DNA of 38,639 nucleotides from Betaproteobacteria bacterium (lineage in GTDB: Bacteria > Pseudomonadota > Gammaproteobacteria > Burkholderiales > Casimicrobiaceae), in assembly GCA_005881895.1 (NCBI GenBank), contig VBCG01000005.1, positions 2,595-41,233 of the forward strand. Reading direction: 5' to 3'. This document shows positions 1 to 8,257 of this stretch, piece after piece; the first letter of the stretch is position 1, and each line of letters opens with the position of its first letter. Both the position numbers and the translations under genes were made by a program. A model generated the notes under the pieces. That model was not told the origin of the DNA, did no database searches, and worked only from the letters and a program-made list of their open reading frames with translations.

Positions 1-356
1 CCGGATTCCTGTCGGTATCGAACACACTTCGCATGGTCGGCCGCAACTACGGACTTTCCGGGTTGTCGTACGTTGCGCGGATTCTCATTCCCGCGGCGTT
101 TCAGAGCATTCTCACCGGACTGAAGATCGGTTGGGCGTTCGCGTGGCGCACGCTCATTGCCGCCGAGCTCGTGTTCGGTGTGTCATCGGGGTCGGGCGGA
201 TTGGGCTGGTTCATCTACGAGAACAAGAACCAGCTCGAGATCCCCAGCGTGTTCGCCGGTTTGCTGACCGTCATCGTGATCGGGCTCCTGGTCGAAAACG
301 TCATCTTTCGCGTCATCGAGGCGCGCACGGTGCGCAAATGGGGCATGCAGAATTGA
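1..356 (+). CDS. ABC transporter permease, SsuC/TauC type (3' part)
   Basis: The reading frame is open from the window edge and ends at a TGA at 354-356, so only the C-terminal part (about 118 residues) of an inner-membrane permease is present. The segment contains an AWRTLIAAE stretch that fits the cytoplasmic loop contacting the ATPase in binding-protein-dependent permeases. One clear hydrophobic helix (VFAGLLTVIVIGLLVENVIF) follows, with the RTVRKWGM tail usual for nitrate/sulfonate/taurine permeases. It probably works with an ATPase and a periplasmic binding protein encoded upstream, outside the window. The next gene begins 13 nt downstream on the same strand, so co-transcription is likely and the substrate may be the one handled by the two dehydrogenases. 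The substrate cannot be read from the sequence. Confidence 0.88.
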   Translation, partial: GFLSVSNTLRMVGRNYGLSGLSYVARILIPAAFQSILTGLKIGWAFAWRTLIAAELVFGVSSGSGGLGWFIYENKNQLEIPSVFAGLLTVIVIGLLVENVIFRVIEARTVRKWGMQN

Positions 357-369
357 TGAGCGACTAATC

Positions 370-1302
370 GTGCGCATCGTCATCAGCGAATTCATGGACG
401 AACGCGCGGTCGCGATGCTGGCATCGCACTTCGATGTCTGCTATGACAAGAGTCTCGTCGAACGGGAAGCCGAATTCACGCGGTCGCTGGCGAGCGCCGA
501 TGCGCTGATCGTACGCAATCGAACGCAAGTGACGGCTGCGCTGATCGATGCCGCGCCGAAGCTGTCGGTCGTCGGCCGGCTTGGCGTCGGCCTCGACAAT
601 ATCGATATCCCCGCTTGTGCAGCGCGTGGGATCACGATCTTTCCTGCGACCGGCGCGAACGCGCAAGCCGTTGCTGAATACGTGATCGCGGCGGCCATGG
701 TGTTGCTGCGCGGCGCCTATGGATCGACGCGAGCGGTGGCGAACGGCGAATGGCCGCGCGGTGCTTTATCGGACGGCCGTGAGCTTTTCGGCAAAACGAT
801 TGGGGTGATCGGTTTCGGCAGCATTGGACGCGTTACCGGTCGGCTCGCGCGCTTGCTCGGCATGCGCGTCGTTGGCTCCGATGCGAACCTGCCGGTGACG
901 TCTCCCGTGTGGGCCGAGGAGGCGACAACCGGACGAACGCTGGATCAGCTGCTTGCTGAGGCCGACGTCGTGTCGTTGCATGTCCCGCTGACGGCGGAGA
1001 CGCATCATCTGATCGATGTGACGAAGCTCGCCGAAATGAAGCCCGATGCGATTCTCATCAACACCGCGCGAGGCGGCGTCGTCGATGAAGCGGCAATCGC
1101 CAATGCGTTGCGTGCGGGCAAACTAGGCGGCGCCGCGCTCGATGTGTTCGACCAAGAGCCGCTTCCGGCCGGTTCACCGCTGGCAGTTTGTCCCCATTTA
1201 CTGTTGACGCCGCACATCGCGGGCGTCACGCGCGAGTCGAACGTTCGCGTGTCGATTCTGATCGCCGAAAAAGTCGCGGCAGCGCTCTCCGCACGCAGCT
1301 AA
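370..1302 (+). CDS. slcC: D-2-hydroxyacid dehydrogenase, SlcC-like ((S)-sulfolactate dehydrogenase candidate)
   Basis: This 310-residue NAD-dependent 2-hydroxyacid dehydrogenase starts at a GTG, giving the N-terminus MRIVISEFMDE. The NAD-binding glycine motif GVIGFGSIG lies at about 145-153. The family catalytic triad is visible as Arg234 (NTARGG), Glu263 (DQEP) and His282 (TPHIAG). The N-terminal half, with SEFMDE, IVRNRTQV, VVGRLGVGLDNID and ATGAN, resembles (S)-sulfolactate dehydrogenase SlcC as I remember it, more than serine-pathway SerA, and there is no ACT domain. It is followed after 13 nt by an Ldh2/ComC-type enzyme. SlcC and ComC together are known to racemise sulfolactate. The sulfolactate assignment is an inference; a glyoxylate/hydroxypyruvate reductase or another 2-hydroxyacid enzyme is the alternative. 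Confidence 0.8.
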   Translation: MRIVISEFMDERAVAMLASHFDVCYDKSLVEREAEFTRSLASADALIVRNRTQVTAALIDAAPKLSVVGRLGVGLDNIDIPACAARGITIFPATGANAQAVAEYVIAAAMVLLRGAYGSTRAVANGEWPRGALSDGRELFGKTIGVIGFGSIGRVTGRLARLLGMRVVGSDANLPVTSPVWAEEATTGRTLDQLLAEADVVSLHVPLTAETHHLIDVTKLAEMKPDAILINTARGGVVDEAAIANALRAGKLGGAALDVFDQEPLPAGSPLAVCPHLLLTPHIAGVTRESNVRVSILIAEKVAAALSARS

Positions 1303-1315
1303 CGGAACAAAGCAA

Positions 1316-2317
1316 ATGCCGATCTATTCCGTTGCGGCGCTGACCGATCTCGCGATGCGAGCGTTATCACGAGCCGGTGCGAACGCGACGATGGCGGCGG
1401 CAACTGCCGAAGCATTGGTCGATGCTGAATTGCAAGGGTTGGCATCGCACGGCATCTCGCGCATTCCGCAATACGTGATGCATTTGCGCAATGGCCGCGC
1501 CGATGGCGGGGCGGTTCCGGTCATCGTCAAATCCAAAGGCGGCGCGGTTCTCATCGATGCGCAGAATGGACTCGCCTTTCCCGCCTGTGCGTTAGCCGTG
1601 CAGGAAACGATTCGGCGCGCGCAGGAGCTCGGCGTCAGCTTCGCCGGCGTCACCCGGAGCCATCATTTCGGTGTTGCCGCGCATCACCTGCAACCGGTCG
1701 GCGACGCCGGCCTCGTCGGACTCGCATTCGGCAATTCGCCGGCCGCGATGCCCACTGCCGGCGGACGTCATCCCGTCTTCGGCACGAACCCGATCGCGGC
1801 GACGTTTCCGCGTAAGCACGGGCCGCCTCTGATGATCGACCTCTCGCTCTCGGAAGTCGCGCGCGGCAAAGTGATGATGGCGGCGAAGGAGGGGAAGGCG
1901 ATTCCGCTCGGATGGGCGCTCGACCGGGACGGCAATCCGACCACCGATGCCAGGGCGGCACTGACCGGATCGATGCTCGCGCTGGGCGGCACCAAGGGCG
2001 CAATGCTGGCGCTCATCGTCGAGCTTCTGGCGTGCGCATTGACCGGCGCCGCGTTCGGATTCGAAGCGGACACATTCTTCGTCGATGAAGGCAATCAGCC
2101 GAACCTCGGGCAGGCTTTTCTGACGATCGATCCCGGTGCGTTGGCGGGACGCGACGTGTATCTCGCTCGCATCGAAACGCTTGCCGGCGAGATGATGAAG
2201 GACCCCGGCGTGCGCTTGCCGGGCACGAGGCGTCGCGAACTCGCCGCGCGGCATCAAGTCACAGGTATTACGATCCCCGATGCTCTCGCGACCGAGGTCG
2301 AGCGTCTGGCCGGATAG
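1316..2317 (+). CDS. comC: Ldh2/malate-lactate dehydrogenase family, ComC-like ((R)-sulfolactate dehydrogenase candidate)
   Basis: A 333-residue cytoplasmic NAD(P)-dependent oxidoreductase of the Ldh2 family (YlbC, MdhA and ComC relatives). Recognisable elements are SHGISRIPQYV at about 44-54 with the conserved His45, SHHFGVA at about 115-121, the GTNPIA turn at 156-161 and IDLSLSEVARGK at about 174-185. The length is normal for the family. Its ATG follows the previous stop by 13 nt, indicating an operon with the 2-hydroxyacid dehydrogenase. Ldh2 enzymes act on malate, lactate, ureidoglycolate or sulfolactate. The pairing with an SlcC-like protein and a sulfonate-type permease makes (R)-sulfolactate the preferred guess, but no sulfolactate sulfo-lyase (suyAB) is visible in the window. 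Confidence 0.78.
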   Translation: MPIYSVAALTDLAMRALSRAGANATMAAATAEALVDAELQGLASHGISRIPQYVMHLRNGRADGGAVPVIVKSKGGAVLIDAQNGLAFPACALAVQETIRRAQELGVSFAGVTRSHHFGVAAHHLQPVGDAGLVGLAFGNSPAAMPTAGGRHPVFGTNPIAATFPRKHGPPLMIDLSLSEVARGKVMMAAKEGKAIPLGWALDRDGNPTTDARAALTGSMLALGGTKGAMLALIVELLACALTGAAFGFEADTFFVDEGNQPNLGQAFLTIDPGALAGRDVYLARIETLAGEMMKDPGVRLPGTRRRELAARHQVTGITIPDALATEVERLAG

Positions 2318-2327
2318 AATACAAACG

Positions 2328-3557
2328 ATGACATTATCGAAAACGCGATCGACCGCGCTGCTGCTGAACGTTGCGCACGCGCTCGATCACATGTTCCTGC
2401 TCATCTTCGCGACGTCGGTCGGCGCGATCGCCGCGGACTTCGACATCGCTCGCTGGGAAGATCTGATGCCGTACGGCGTCGGCGCGTTCGTATTGTTCGG
2501 ATTGGGCTCGCTGCCGTCCGGCCGGCTCGGCGATCATTGGGGCCGCCGTAAGATGATGCTCGTGTTCTATTTCGGCATGGGCGCTTCGATGTTGCTCATC
2601 GCGACGACGCAAAACGCGTGGCAGCTTGCGCTGGCGTTGACGCTGATGGGCGCGTTCTCTTCGATTTATCATCCGGTCGGCATTCCAATGCTGGTGCGCG
2701 GCGCGAAACGTCCCGGGTTAACGATCGGCGTCAACGGCCTCGCAGGGAATCTCGGCGTTGCGCTGTCGGCGGCAACCACGGGCTTTCTCGTTCAATTTGC
2801 CGGCTGGCGCGCCGCGTTCATCGTTCCATCGCTCATCGCCATCGCGTGCGGCATTGCATTCGCGCGCATCGCACCCCACGAGCCGGTCGCACCAGCCAGA
2901 CGAGACGCAACACAACGCGAACTGCCCCGATCGCTTCTCGCACGCGTTTTTGCAGTGTTGACGATCGCGTCAGTTACGGCGAGTCTGCTGTTCAATTTCA
3001 CCACCAACGGCAATGGCCAGCTGCTGCGTGAACGTTTCTCCGGGATCGTCACGGATCCGGCACTGCTGGGTTTGCTGCTGGCGCTCGTCTACGTCGTTGG
3101 ATCATTTGCGCAGATCGCCGTGGGATCGCTGCTCGATCGCGTACCGCTCAAATGGCTGTACTTCGGCATCGTTGCGTTTCAGATTCCGCTGTTCGCGTTC
3201 GCGTCGGCGGCGCACGGCTGGTCGCTGTACCTCTTGATGATCGGCTTCATGATCGTCGTCTTCGGCTCGATTCCATTCACCGACGCAATGATCGTCCGCT
3301 ATGTCGACGACCGGATGCGTTCGCGCGTCTCGGGGATGCGGCTCACCGTTGCGTTCGGCGTCAGTTCGCTCGCGGTGTGGCTGCTGGGCCCGATCGTCAA
3401 AGCCGCGGGATTTGCAACACTGCTATGGGTGATGGCCGGCATCGCGGCGCTTACGTTGCTGGCCATCACGTGGCTGCCGAGCCATGCGCGGACGTCGGCG
3501 GCGATGCGACCGATTACGCCGGAAGCGCCGCCACAATCGCCTCGCGCAGCGGATTGA
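2328..3557 (+). CDS. MFS transporter, fosmidomycin-resistance (Fsr)-like
   Basis: A 409-residue major facilitator with about 12 hydrophobic segments. The start ATG at 2328 lies 10 nt after the upstream stop. An in-frame ATG at 2280 would overlap the previous gene and add a non-hydrophobic tail, so I reject it. The loop 2-3 motif is seen as GRLGDHWGRRKMM, and the N-terminus LNVAHALDHMFLLIF with FSSIYHPVGIPML is typical of the Fsr/MFS_1 group. The protein likely exports or imports a small organic anion at the inner membrane. It is the last gene of the plus-strand group, and its 3' end overlaps the 3' end of the convergent inositol-phosphatase gene by 44 nt. Its substrate is unknown. Confidence 0.85.
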   Translation: MTLSKTRSTALLLNVAHALDHMFLLIFATSVGAIAADFDIARWEDLMPYGVGAFVLFGLGSLPSGRLGDHWGRRKMMLVFYFGMGASMLLIATTQNAWQLALALTLMGAFSSIYHPVGIPMLVRGAKRPGLTIGVNGLAGNLGVALSAATTGFLVQFAGWRAAFIVPSLIAIACGIAFARIAPHEPVAPARRDATQRELPRSLLARVFAVLTIASVTASLLFNFTTNGNGQLLRERFSGIVTDPALLGLLLALVYVVGSFAQIAVGSLLDRVPLKWLYFGIVAFQIPLFAFASAAHGWSLYLLMIGFMIVVFGSIPFTDAMIVRYVDDRMRSRVSGMRLTVAFGVSSLAVWLLGPIVKAAGFATLLWVMAGIAALTLLAITWLPSHARTSAAMRPITPEAPPQSPRAAD

Positions 3558-4323
3558 ACACGCCGGGCGCAGCGGCAATCACTTCGTTGGTTCGCAGGAA
3601 TTCGGTGCCGCCGGCAAAATCGCCGACGCGTCCGCCGGATTCGTTGACGAGAAGCGCGCCGGCGGCGACGTCCCACGCGCGTAAGCTCGTCACCCAGAAA
3701 CCATCGAGCCGTCCCGACGCCAGATGCGCGAGGTCGAGCGCGCATGCACCCGCACGGCGAACGCCCGCGCATTGCTCGACGAGCGCCCCGAATACCGGCA
3801 GATAGCTCGCGAGCGCCGGGCTCTTGCGCGGCGGAAAGACGGTGCCGACCAGCGCGTCAGACAACCGCGTGCATGTCGACACGCGCATTGGCGCACCGTT
3901 GCGTTGCGCGCCTTTGTCCCTGATTGCGGTGAAGAGCTCGTCATGCGCCGGATCGAGGATCACCGCGTGCGTGATTTCGTCGCTCTTCGCGAGGGCCACC
4001 GAGACTGCGAAGTACGGAAAGCCGTGCACGAAATTGAGGCTGCCATCAATCGGATCGACGATCCAGCGATACGGTGATTCGGGGTTGCCCGCTTTTACCT
4101 CGCCCGAGTCTCCGGTCAGAATCGCGTGCTCGGGGAACGCCGCCGAAATCGTCGCCACGATTGCGCTTTCCGCTTCGGAATCCGCCGCCGCGACAATGTC
4201 GCCATGCTCTTTGGAGAATGTCGGAAGGCGGCGAAGATCGCGCGACGCGTCGATGATGACGCTGGCGGCGCGCCGCGCAGCGCGAACGGCGACGGCCAGG
4301 ATGGGATCGGAGGTCGTGTTCAC
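3514..4323 (-). CDS. Inositol monophosphatase family protein (SuhB-like) with altered metal ligand
   Basis: A 269-residue protein of the inositol monophosphatase/SuhB family, starting at GTG 4323 (MNTTSDPILAVAVRAARRA), 10 nt after the oxidase stop. A TTG at 4341 is a possible longer start. The second metal motif DPIDGSLNF sits at 90-98, and the third motif WDVAAG carries Asp218. In SuhB the first motif reads ITEESGE, where the first Glu binds metal. Here the aligned segment reads LTGDSGE (69-75), so that Glu is replaced by Gly71 followed by Asp72. The enzyme may use a shifted ligand or have reduced activity. It is the last gene of a minus-strand row with the oxidase and TonB receptor. A link to copper or PQQ metabolism is not evident. 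Confidence 0.85.
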   Translation of the reverse strand: MNTTSDPILAVAVRAARRAASVIIDASRDLRRLPTFSKEHGDIVAAADSEAESAIVATISAAFPEHAILTGDSGEVKAGNPESPYRWIVDPIDGSLNFVHGFPYFAVSVALAKSDEITHAVILDPAHDELFTAIRDKGAQRNGAPMRVSTCTRLSDALVGTVFPPRKSPALASYLPVFGALVEQCAGVRRAGACALDLAHLASGRLDGFWVTSLRAWDVAAGALLVNESGGRVGDFAGGTEFLRTNEVIAAAPGVFNPLREAIVAALPA

Positions 4324-4333
4324 AGCGTCAGAA

Positions 4334-5930
4334 TCACGCAACTTTCACGCCAAGCATCATGCCGCCATCCTCGTGCTCGAGATTGTGGCAATGGAACACG
4401 TACGTTTGCGGGCCGGAAAACGGCATTGCGAACCGAATCGCGACGTTCGCCGGGCCAGACGAGCACGGTGTCTTTGCGTCCGAGATCGGCAGCGAGCCGC
4501 CCACGCTCGTCGATCGCATGCGCGTGGACGAAATCCGGCGAGGTTTCACGCTCGAGTATCTCGAAATGAAAGCCGTGCAGATGCATCGCGTGCGGCATGC
4601 TGGTGTGGTAGTTGCGCAGGAGCCAGATTTCCGTCGAATCGCGCGCGACTTCGATCGGCGTCTCACCCATGACGAAGACGCGATCGTTGATCCGCCAGCG
4701 GCCTTTGTTGAAGCCCAGCCGAAACGGCCTCTCGCGCGCATTTGACGTGTCGGTTGGCACAACGCTGGAGAACGATGACGGAATGTGGCGATCATAGACG
4801 ACATGCTCGCGCACACGTAACTGGAGCAACGCTCGTGCGATACCTTCAGGCCACGCGCTGCCATGATCGTGTGCGGCGTGTTCGGTTGCCGTCGCGCCCG
4901 TCGTCTCGGTATGCATCGGATCGAATGCAAGCGATTCGAGCACCAACGTCTCGCCGACCGGCGCATCGCGCAAATCCACCAGAATATCGAGGCGCTCCGC
5001 TGTCGCAACAAAAGCCTGTTCGGCACGCTGCGGCGCGGGCAAAAGACCGCCATCGTTACCGATGACGATAAATGGAATCCGTGCCGACGCGGAGCCGCGC
5101 AATGCAAGCCGCAACGTACGTGCATTGCAGGCATTGAGAATGCGCAATCGATAGACGCGCGACGCGACATCGAGATACGGGCATCGCGTGCCATTCACGT
5201 AGAGCTCATCGCCGAAAAAACCGTGCATCAGGTCTGCGGCGGACGGCAGATATGAAGAGTCCGCTTTGCGATCCTGCATCACCAGCGCGATTTCGCTGCG
5301 GCCGGGCACAAGGTCGAGCGCCTTGCGGAGCGAATCTTCGTCGTCGTCCTCGAGTGCGATCGCGCCGTACAGACCGTTGTACATCTGCCGCGCCGTCTCC
5401 CCATGCGGATGCGGGTGATACCAATAAAGGGCGCCCCGGTCTGTTGCCGCGAAATCGTAGGCATAGCTTTCGCCGGGTGCGACCAGATTCATCCCGGCGC
5501 CGTCGTTGTGGGTGTCGACTGCCAGGCCGTGCCAGTGGGCGATCGTCGGTTTGTCGAGGCGGTTGACAAGCTCGATCTGCACGCGCTCGCCGCGGCGAAC
5601 GACGAGCGTTGGATTGATGTAATCGCGACCTTTGTGCTGCGCGCGATACGCGATCGGACCGTGCACGATGCCGGGAGGCAAGGCCCCAACCGCGCTGGCG
5701 ATCAGCGTCAGCGGCTTGCCACGCAGCGCGAGTCGACCGAGATAACCGCTATCGCCCGGAATAAATAGCGTGGTTGCTTTGCCGTCGCCCGTCGTACAAA
5801 AATCGGCGCCCACTGCGGAATCGGATTGCGTCGGACGGAAGACTCCGGCGAGACCGAGAGCGCCGATACTTTGCAAAAAGTAGCGGCGCGAAGCGCGGTT
5901 CGAAGGATTCGTCGAAGGGAGTCGTCGCAT
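4334..5930 (-). pseudogene. Tat-exported multicopper oxidase, frameshifted near the 3' end
   Basis: A periplasmic multicopper oxidase of the CueO/CopA/bilirubin-oxidase type. The N-terminus carries a Tat motif SRRYFL at 14-19 followed by a hydrophobic stretch. Copper motifs are HWHG at 132-135, YHPHPHG at 171-177 and HLHGFHFEI at 450-458. The last motif, HCHNLEHEDGG, is encoded in a different frame. The first frame runs through DTVLVWPGER (ending at residue 496), and the continuation AIRFAMPF...HCHNLEHED is read from the next frame and stops at 4334. The unshifted frame runs to 4320 with a non-homologous tail. The shift maps to about 4441-4446 and fits loss of two bases from a GTGT-like stretch. 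It is either a real inactivating mutation, since the type 1/type 3 copper ligands would be lost, or a sequence error. The gene follows the TonB receptor by 9 nt. Confidence 0.85.
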
Positions 5931-5939
5931 CGAGCAAGT

Positions 5940-8237
5940 CTAACGCGCGTCGGCATGCCTCGAGTCGAACGCATAGCGCAATCCGACCCAAACGCCGCGC
6001 GGCGCCCCTGGTGCGCGAAATTGTCCGGCCACAGGATCAACGCCGTTGGCAGGCCCGAAGCTGCCGCCGGGTCCGGTAAAGGCATTTGCCCCGAGAAGCG
6101 CAAGACTTTGGTAGCGACGGTCGAACAGGTTGTTGACGAGCATGAACAGCTGCAGCTCCCGCGTCGCTTGATAACGCGCGTCGAGATGGACGACGGTGTA
6201 CGCGGGAAGGCGACCGTGAATGTCGGCATTGTTGTCGTCGCCGAGCGCATATTGCGATGATGCATAAACAACGTTGATGCCGACTGAAATCAAATCGCTG
6301 GGTTCGTAAGCACCACGCAATTTCGCCGAGTCGCTCGGAATGCCGGGAATACGGTCGCCCGGCTGCACGGTGATCGCGCCGTTTGCGTCGGCGCCGGAAT
6401 TGTTCGGGCTCGCGGCGGTGAACGTCGAGCGGAACGTTGCATCGATGTGGTTGTAGCGGAGATTGAGCGACCAGTCCGCGACGCGCGTCGCCGCGTTGAG
6501 CTCGATCCCTTGGCGGCGGGTACGGCCGACGTTCTGAAAATAGCCGGCGTTCGTTGCGCCGCTGCCGCTCGCGATAAACGCGATGTCGTCGTACGAGTCA
6601 GTCCGATACACCGCCAGCGACCAGCTCGTCGCGGCGCCGAACTTTCCACGCGCGCCGCCCTCGATGGTCTTCGCCACCACTTTCGAGAGCGGCGGGTCGG
6701 CCAGAAACTGGTTCGGTAGTTTGCACGGTGCCGTCGGATCGGCGCAGGTGAGCTCGATCGGCGTCGGCGCGCGCATTCCCTCGTTGTAACCGGCGTACAC
6801 CGTCAGCGTCTGGCTTGGATTGTAGTTGGCGCCCACCGCGGGATTGAAGCGCGAGAACGTGTGCGTGCCGTTGAGAGCTTCGTCTTCGCCGGTACGATCG
6901 GTGATCGACACGCGCGCATGGTTGTAGCGGCCGGCAAGCGTGAGCGTCCATTGTTCGGACAGCGCAATCGTATCGGTCGCAAAGACGCCGACATAATCGT
7001 TACGAAGATCGGCGTCGGTCTCGGTGGCAAACGCACCCGTGGCGAATGTGCCGCGGTCCGGCGTGAAATTCGCCGTCTGCGACTCTTGCATGAACCGCGT
7101 GCGCCCGAAATCGCCGCTGGTTCCGACCACGAGCTGATGCGCATAACCGTAAAGCTTGCCGCTTGCGGTCAGTTGTGTGCCGATGCCCCAGCTGGATTGG
7201 TCAATCGTCGCGCGATCGTTGGTGGCTTCATTCGTTTGCGGCATTCCGGTTTGCGGATCGATTTCGCCGTAATCGTCATTCACGTTGCTGCTGAAGTTGC
7301 TTGTCCGGTAGCGGCGGTAATAAGCATTGCCGCCGAGCAGCAGCGTATCGCTTAGAAAACGGCTTCCTTTTGCCGCGATAAACGTGAGCCGGTTCTCGTT
7401 GATGTCGGGATACGTGTAGGCCTGTTTCGGGTTCGACAACAACGACAGCGGCAAGGTCTGCGTGCCTTGCAGCGAGTTGTCCGCAAGCGTGGCGCTGACA
7501 TCGAAGTCGGTGATCTCGTCCTGATAGCCGACTTTGCCGAAGAATTGCTTGACGCGGCTCGGGTTGTGCTCAGCCCAGCCGGCGTCATCGGCGAAATGGC
7601 CGGTCGCGTAGTAATCGATGCGATCGCCCTTTCCGCCGTACTCGAACACGGCATCCTTGCGACGAAATGATCCACCGGAAACTTCGACCGACGCCCCCGG
7701 ATATTGCGCGCCGCTCTTCGTATAAATTGCGAGCGCGCCACCCAGCGTGTTCAATCCGAACGCCGAAACCGAACCGGGAATCAACTGGACGCTCGATATC
7801 GCCGACGGCGGAATCAAATCCCAGTTGACGACGTCGCCGAACGCCTCGTTGATCCGTACGCCGTCCTGAAAGACAGAGACGCCCTGTGGCGTCCCGAGCA
7901 GCGGCGAGGCGGCGAAGCCGCGAAAATTGAGCGACTGCTGGAACGCATTGCCCTGGCCCGCCGCGGCGTTGACGCTGTTCGCGTTCTGATCGAGGAACTG
8001 CGTCAATGTCGGCGGCCGCTGATTCGCGATCGCGCGATTGCCAAACACCTGAACGTTCGCCGGCACGTCGCGGAGCGCTGAGCCAAGGCCTGGAAGCGGC
8101 GTCGTACCGATGACCTCGACGGCAGGCAACTCGAACGCCTCGGCCGGATTTTCGGCTGCTGCTGTGGCCATCGGCGTCCCGCTTGCCAGCAGCGCAGCCA
8201 GAAGACCGCCGACGCGGCGCGTCGCGAAGGGACGCAC
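5940..8237 (-). CDS. TonB-dependent outer-membrane receptor (first of two)
   Basis: A TonB-dependent receptor of about 765 residues. It has a signal peptide (MRPFATRRVGGLLAALLA, ending around TAAA), a short TonB-box-like region LPAVEVIGTTPLPG, a plug domain and a 22-strand-type barrel ending in a terminal aromatic strand (GLRYAFDSRHADAR tail). The start is uncertain. GTG 8237 gives a clean signal peptide, while the frame stays open to TTG 8279 inside the upstream gene. A 17-bp sequence is duplicated across this start (see repeat). It lies 20 nt after the YncE-like gene and 9 nt before the multicopper oxidase, so the three are probably one transcript. The substrate is unknown. Iron or copper chelates, or a cofactor related to the neighbouring PQQ system, are possible. 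Confidence 0.88.
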   Translation of the reverse strand: MRPFATRRVGGLLAALLASGTPMATAAAENPAEAFELPAVEVIGTTPLPGLGSALRDVPANVQVFGNRAIANQRPPTLTQFLDQNANSVNAAAGQGNAFQQSLNFRGFAASPLLGTPQGVSVFQDGVRINEAFGDVVNWDLIPPSAISSVQLIPGSVSAFGLNTLGGALAIYTKSGAQYPGASVEVSGGSFRRKDAVFEYGGKGDRIDYYATGHFADDAGWAEHNPSRVKQFFGKVGYQDEITDFDVSATLADNSLQGTQTLPLSLLSNPKQAYTYPDINENRLTFIAAKGSRFLSDTLLLGGNAYYRRYRTSNFSSNVNDDYGEIDPQTGMPQTNEATNDRATIDQSSWGIGTQLTASGKLYGYAHQLVVGTSGDFGRTRFMQESQTANFTPDRGTFATGAFATETDADLRNDYVGVFATDTIALSEQWTLTLAGRYNHARVSITDRTGEDEALNGTHTFSRFNPAVGANYNPSQTLTVYAGYNEGMRAPTPIELTCADPTAPCKLPNQFLADPPLSKVVAKTIEGGARGKFGAATSWSLAVYRTDSYDDIAFIASGSGATNAGYFQNVGRTRRQGIELNAATRVADWSLNLRYNHIDATFRSTFTAASPNNSGADANGAITVQPGDRIPGIPSDSAKLRGAYEPSDLISVGINVVYASSQYALGDDNNADIHGRLPAYTVVHLDARYQATRELQLFMLVNNLFDRRYQSLALLGANAFTGPGGSFGPANGVDPVAGQFRAPGAPRGVWVGLRYAFDSRHADAR

Positions 8238-8257
8238 GCGTCGCGAAGGGACGCACG
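8222..8257. repeat. 17-bp direct repeat, 19-bp period, at receptor start
   Basis: TCGCGAAGGGACGCACG occurs at 8222-8238 and again at 8241-8257. The copies span the gap between the beta-propeller stop and the receptor start, and continue into its first codons. The 19-bp period is not a multiple of three, so the duplication changes which start codon is in frame. Confidence 0.9.
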
